From Malurus cyaneus samueli (taxonomy: Eukaryota; Chordata; Aves; Passeriformes; Maluridae): a stretch of DNA of 64,000 nucleotides. The DNA lies in assembly GCA_009741485.1 (NCBI GenBank), contig CM019229.1, positions 3,234,957 to 3,298,956 of the forward strand, written 5' to 3'. The notes beneath the pieces were generated by a model. It saw only the letters and a program-made list of their open reading frames with translations. It was not told the origin of the DNA and did no database searches. This document shows, piece after piece, positions 61,614-64,000 of the stretch; position 1 is the stretch's first letter; the number at the start of each line of letters is the position of its first letter. Made by a program: the position numbers and the translations under genes.

Positions 61614-61628
61614 AGTGAAAGTGAGAAG
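61614..61628 (+). promoter_or_regulatory. IRF/PRD-like element upstream of TNFSF15
   Basis: The sequence agtgaaagtgagaag resembles IRF-binding PRDI/ISRE half-sites (GAAAGTGA type). It sits next to a CCAAT motif (61606-61610), about 370 bp upstream of the ATG. It is a motif match only, although an IRF site would suit an immune cytokine gene. Confidence 0.4.
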
Positions 61629-61699
61629 CGGAGGGGAGAGCCAAAGGCGAGCGGAGCAGGGCAGTTTCGTCTTTCCCAGAGAAAGGGGAAGAGGCTTTT

Positions 61700-62536
61700 A
61701 GGGAAGGTGAGACAACGGGAAGCGACTGACCCCACAGAAGGGGTCCTGTTCTCTGAAGTGTTGCTTCACCCCCCATTTTAGCAGAATTCACAAACCCGTT
61801 GCTCAATGTTCACCTTTTGTACCAAACCATCGGGGGTTAGGCCCAAAACTGGATGTTTGTCTACTCTGGGCTTCATCTTCTCCCAAATCATCCTAATTAA
61901 AAATCTTAACAACAACAACAACAAAAAAAATGTGCTGTCACTTAGTCTGTTACTGCTGCTTGGAAAAGCATGACTGTGCCATACTTGGGGAAAAATTGAT
62001 GTCAATCTTCCTTGACTGACAGCTGCTGTCCCTGATGGAGAGCGGCTGCTGCCTGGGGAGATCCTCTGGAGCTGATCAGCAGCGCAGCCAGGAGGAACAA
62101 ACTCGTCTGGCAGCTGATGTGCAGCTGGAAGGGGCTCCCGGATCCCAGGAATGTTCCTCGCTTGCTCCCTGCAGCAGCCCATCCTCCACAAGGAAAATCC
62201 GCTCACTTAGGAAGTGCTGGGCATGGAGACAGTGCCATTTAGGCTTACCCAGACTGCTGAAATCAGATTTTTTTTGTCCCCAGGAAAGTTAATCTGTCAT
62301 TAAAACAGAAACTTTCTTTGATGTGTGCATGCACATGCAGTGATGTGCAGGAACTTCTCCTTTTTCCCTACGTAGAGAAACAGGCTGGAGACTTGAACAC
62401 TTCTTTAGTGAGAGAGGTTTGTTTTCCCCCACCTCCCCATGAAAAGCATTTCAGATTTCGATTTTTAAAAAATTAGATCAAAAAAAGAAAACTATTTTCT
62501 CATGTTCCAGGCTGTCAACATCCTCCCCTCCCCGCA

Positions 62537-62568
<32 letters not shown>

Positions 62569-64000
62569 AAATCAGCCAGCTCTTATCACTTCAATGACAC
62601 TGCAAGTAATCTTCTTATTTCAACAGTTGAGTTCAGCTCTTGATACTCTGGAGAGATAAATTTCATGCTCTGAGCAGAACATGTGGTTTGGTCAGCGAGG
62701 CTGCCTGAGGCTGCCAGCAGCAAGGACGGGATCCTTGCCAGCAGAGAGGGAATGGACCAGGGAAAGAGAAAGCAAGAAAGGGTGAGCAAGAAATAGTGAA
62801 AAGCAGGATGGTTTAGGGAGATGGGTTTGAGAGAGGGTAAATCATGGAATCCCAGACTGGTTATGGTTGGAAGGGACACTGAAGGTCCCTCAGTGCCACC
62901 CCTGCCATGGCAGGGACACCTCCCACTGTCCCAGGCTGCTCCCAGCCCCAATGTCCAGCCTGGCCTTGGGCACTGCCAGGGATCCAGGGGCAGCCACAGC
63001 TTCTCTGGGCACCCTGTGCCAGGGCCTGCCCACCCTCACAGGGAACAATTCCTGCCCAATATCCCATCCATCCCTGCCCTCTGGCATTTTGAAGCCATTC
63101 CCTGTGTCCTGTCCCTCCATCTTTTGTCATTGTCTCTCTCCACCTTTCCTGCAGCTCCTTCAGGCCCTGAAAGGTCACGCTGAGCTCACCCCAAAGCTTC
63201 TCCTCTCCAGGTGAGCACCCCCAGCTGTCCAGCCTTCCCTCCCAGCAGAGCTGCTCCATCCCTTTGATCCCCTGGTGCCTCCCCTGGTCTCTCTGCAGCA
63301 GCTCCAGGTCCCTCCTGTGCTGTTCCCCAGGGCTGGGCAGCTCTGCAGGTGGGGTCTCACCTGAGCACAGGGCACAGGGCAGAATCCCCCCCCCCTCCCT
63401 CCCCTCCTCCCCTCCGCTGCCCAGACTGGGGTTTCAACCTGGCTCATGCCCAGCTGCTCACCCAGCACACGTTCCTTGTGAAGCACCAAGGGCCCCGTGC
63501 CCCAGCCCGAGCCAAACCACATCACTGCTGTGAGACCTGACACAAGTGACTGCCTCGTTTCCTTCCTTAATTCATTGTTTGTTTTCATTTAGCCTGTAAA
63601 ACCTTGGGGACACGGACTGCTCGCTGCTTACTGGATCTCATTTCAGGTAGGCGTTGCCCATTTACTATTAAATAAAAGAGCTATACTATGCACGCCTATA
63701 TAGAAAAGTGCTTTTTTCACCTTTTTTTTTTTTTCTTTTTTTTTTTTCTGAGGTCTGTTGCACATCTAGGCAGAATACTGGAAAAAACTGATACAATTAT
63801 TTTGGTCACAAGTGCCAAAGTTAATTGCCTCTTACTGCATTCTCCAAAAGCTTAAAAATATATCAAGGCATGGCCTTGTCAGTAGATGGACACACAGAAT
63901 TTTATATTTTATTTTATTTGCCAAGGATTCCAAGAGCCAGCTCTGAGTTACAACAGCTTGAAATGCTTTTATTGGCCACAGACCTCTCCTGCAGACCTTT
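61700..64000. other. Region upstream of TNFSF15
   Basis: Contains the CR1 copy at 62843-63365, A-rich homopolymer (62536-62572) and T-rich runs (63719-63748). No exon of TNFSF8, the neighbour expected from mammalian gene order, was recognised. Confidence 0.55.
62843..63365 (-). mobile_element. CR1 LINE 3' fragment upstream of TNFSF15
   Basis: From aatcatggaatcccagac the sequence follows the inverted CR1 3' end, including tgtccagcctggccttgggc and gccacagcttctctgggcac, and then a more 5' CR1 portion to about 63365. About 520 bp long, with no open reverse-transcriptase frame. Confidence 0.9.

Larger units (their letters stand above)
60990..61650 (-). promoter_or_regulatory. CpG-rich TNFSF15 promoter and first-exon region
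   Basis: About 600 bp around and upstream of exon 1 is GC-rich with frequent CpG, in contrast to the AT-rich flanks, and looks like a CpG island promoter. Within it, read for the minus-strand gene, is a TATA-like TATTTAA at 61330-61324, about 83 bp above the ATG. An inverted CCAAT box lies at 61606-61610. A sequence resembling an interferon-regulatory-factor element (agtgaaagtgagaag) lies at 61614-61628. The start of transcription is not known; if the TATA-like box works, the 5' UTR would be about 50-60 nt. Confidence 0.6.

Noticed and set aside
1..64000. CRISPR arrays, operons, tRNA or rRNA genes
   Set aside because: The tandem arrays lack the constant-repeat/unique-spacer pattern, the DNA is vertebrate, and no tRNA or rRNA motif was recognised.

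Overview
The window looks like a vertebrate nuclear genome, and specifically a bird. It carries about a dozen 5'-truncated CR1 LINE fragments with the typical 3' end (mostly inverted, beginning near 'aatcatagaatggtttggg'), solo LTR-like repeats, many GC-rich minisatellites, and one compact gene with a CpG-rich first exon. A songbird or other neoavian is my guess; the sequence does not settle the species.

One protein-coding gene can be rebuilt: TNFSF15 (TL1A/VEGI), on the minus strand at 48424-61241. Its four coding exons are 61050-61241, 55214-55265, 54428-54475 and 48424-48851. All splice sites are GT-AG, the phases are compatible (0, 1, 1), and the product is 239 residues: a short cytoplasmic tail, one membrane anchor, a short stalk and a C-terminal TNF-homology domain. 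The two middle exons are only 52 and 48 bp and were found by splice-site and phase matching plus recognisable family residues (KPRAHLT in exon 3). From knowledge of the human 9q32 locus, TNFSF8 would be expected beyond the right edge and TMEM268/ATP6V1G1 beyond the left edge; none of them is visible here.

Layout. 1-12.6 kb: no gene, LTR-like fragments and three clustered minisatellites. 12.7-21.9 kb: a 4.4-kb block present twice in direct orientation on either side of a 25-N gap, most likely an assembly duplication. 22-40 kb: no gene, CR1 copies, minisatellites, a solo LTR and A/T-rich simple sequence. 40.9-48.4 kb: AT-rich, poor in interspersed repeats, with minus-strand poly(A) signals; it may be a long TNFSF15 3' UTR. 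48.4-61.2 kb: TNFSF15, with a minisatellite in intron 3, a CR1 fragment in intron 2, and two perfect NF-kB-type decamers in intron 1. 61.0-61.65 kb: CpG-rich promoter/first-exon region with CCAAT, IRF-like and TATA-like motifs. 61.7-64 kb: upstream intergenic DNA with one CR1 copy.

The most notable observations are the absence of both cysteines that form the disulfide in mammalian TL1A, the duplicated block around the gap, and the possible 7.4-kb 3' UTR. I found no convincing new multi-gene system.
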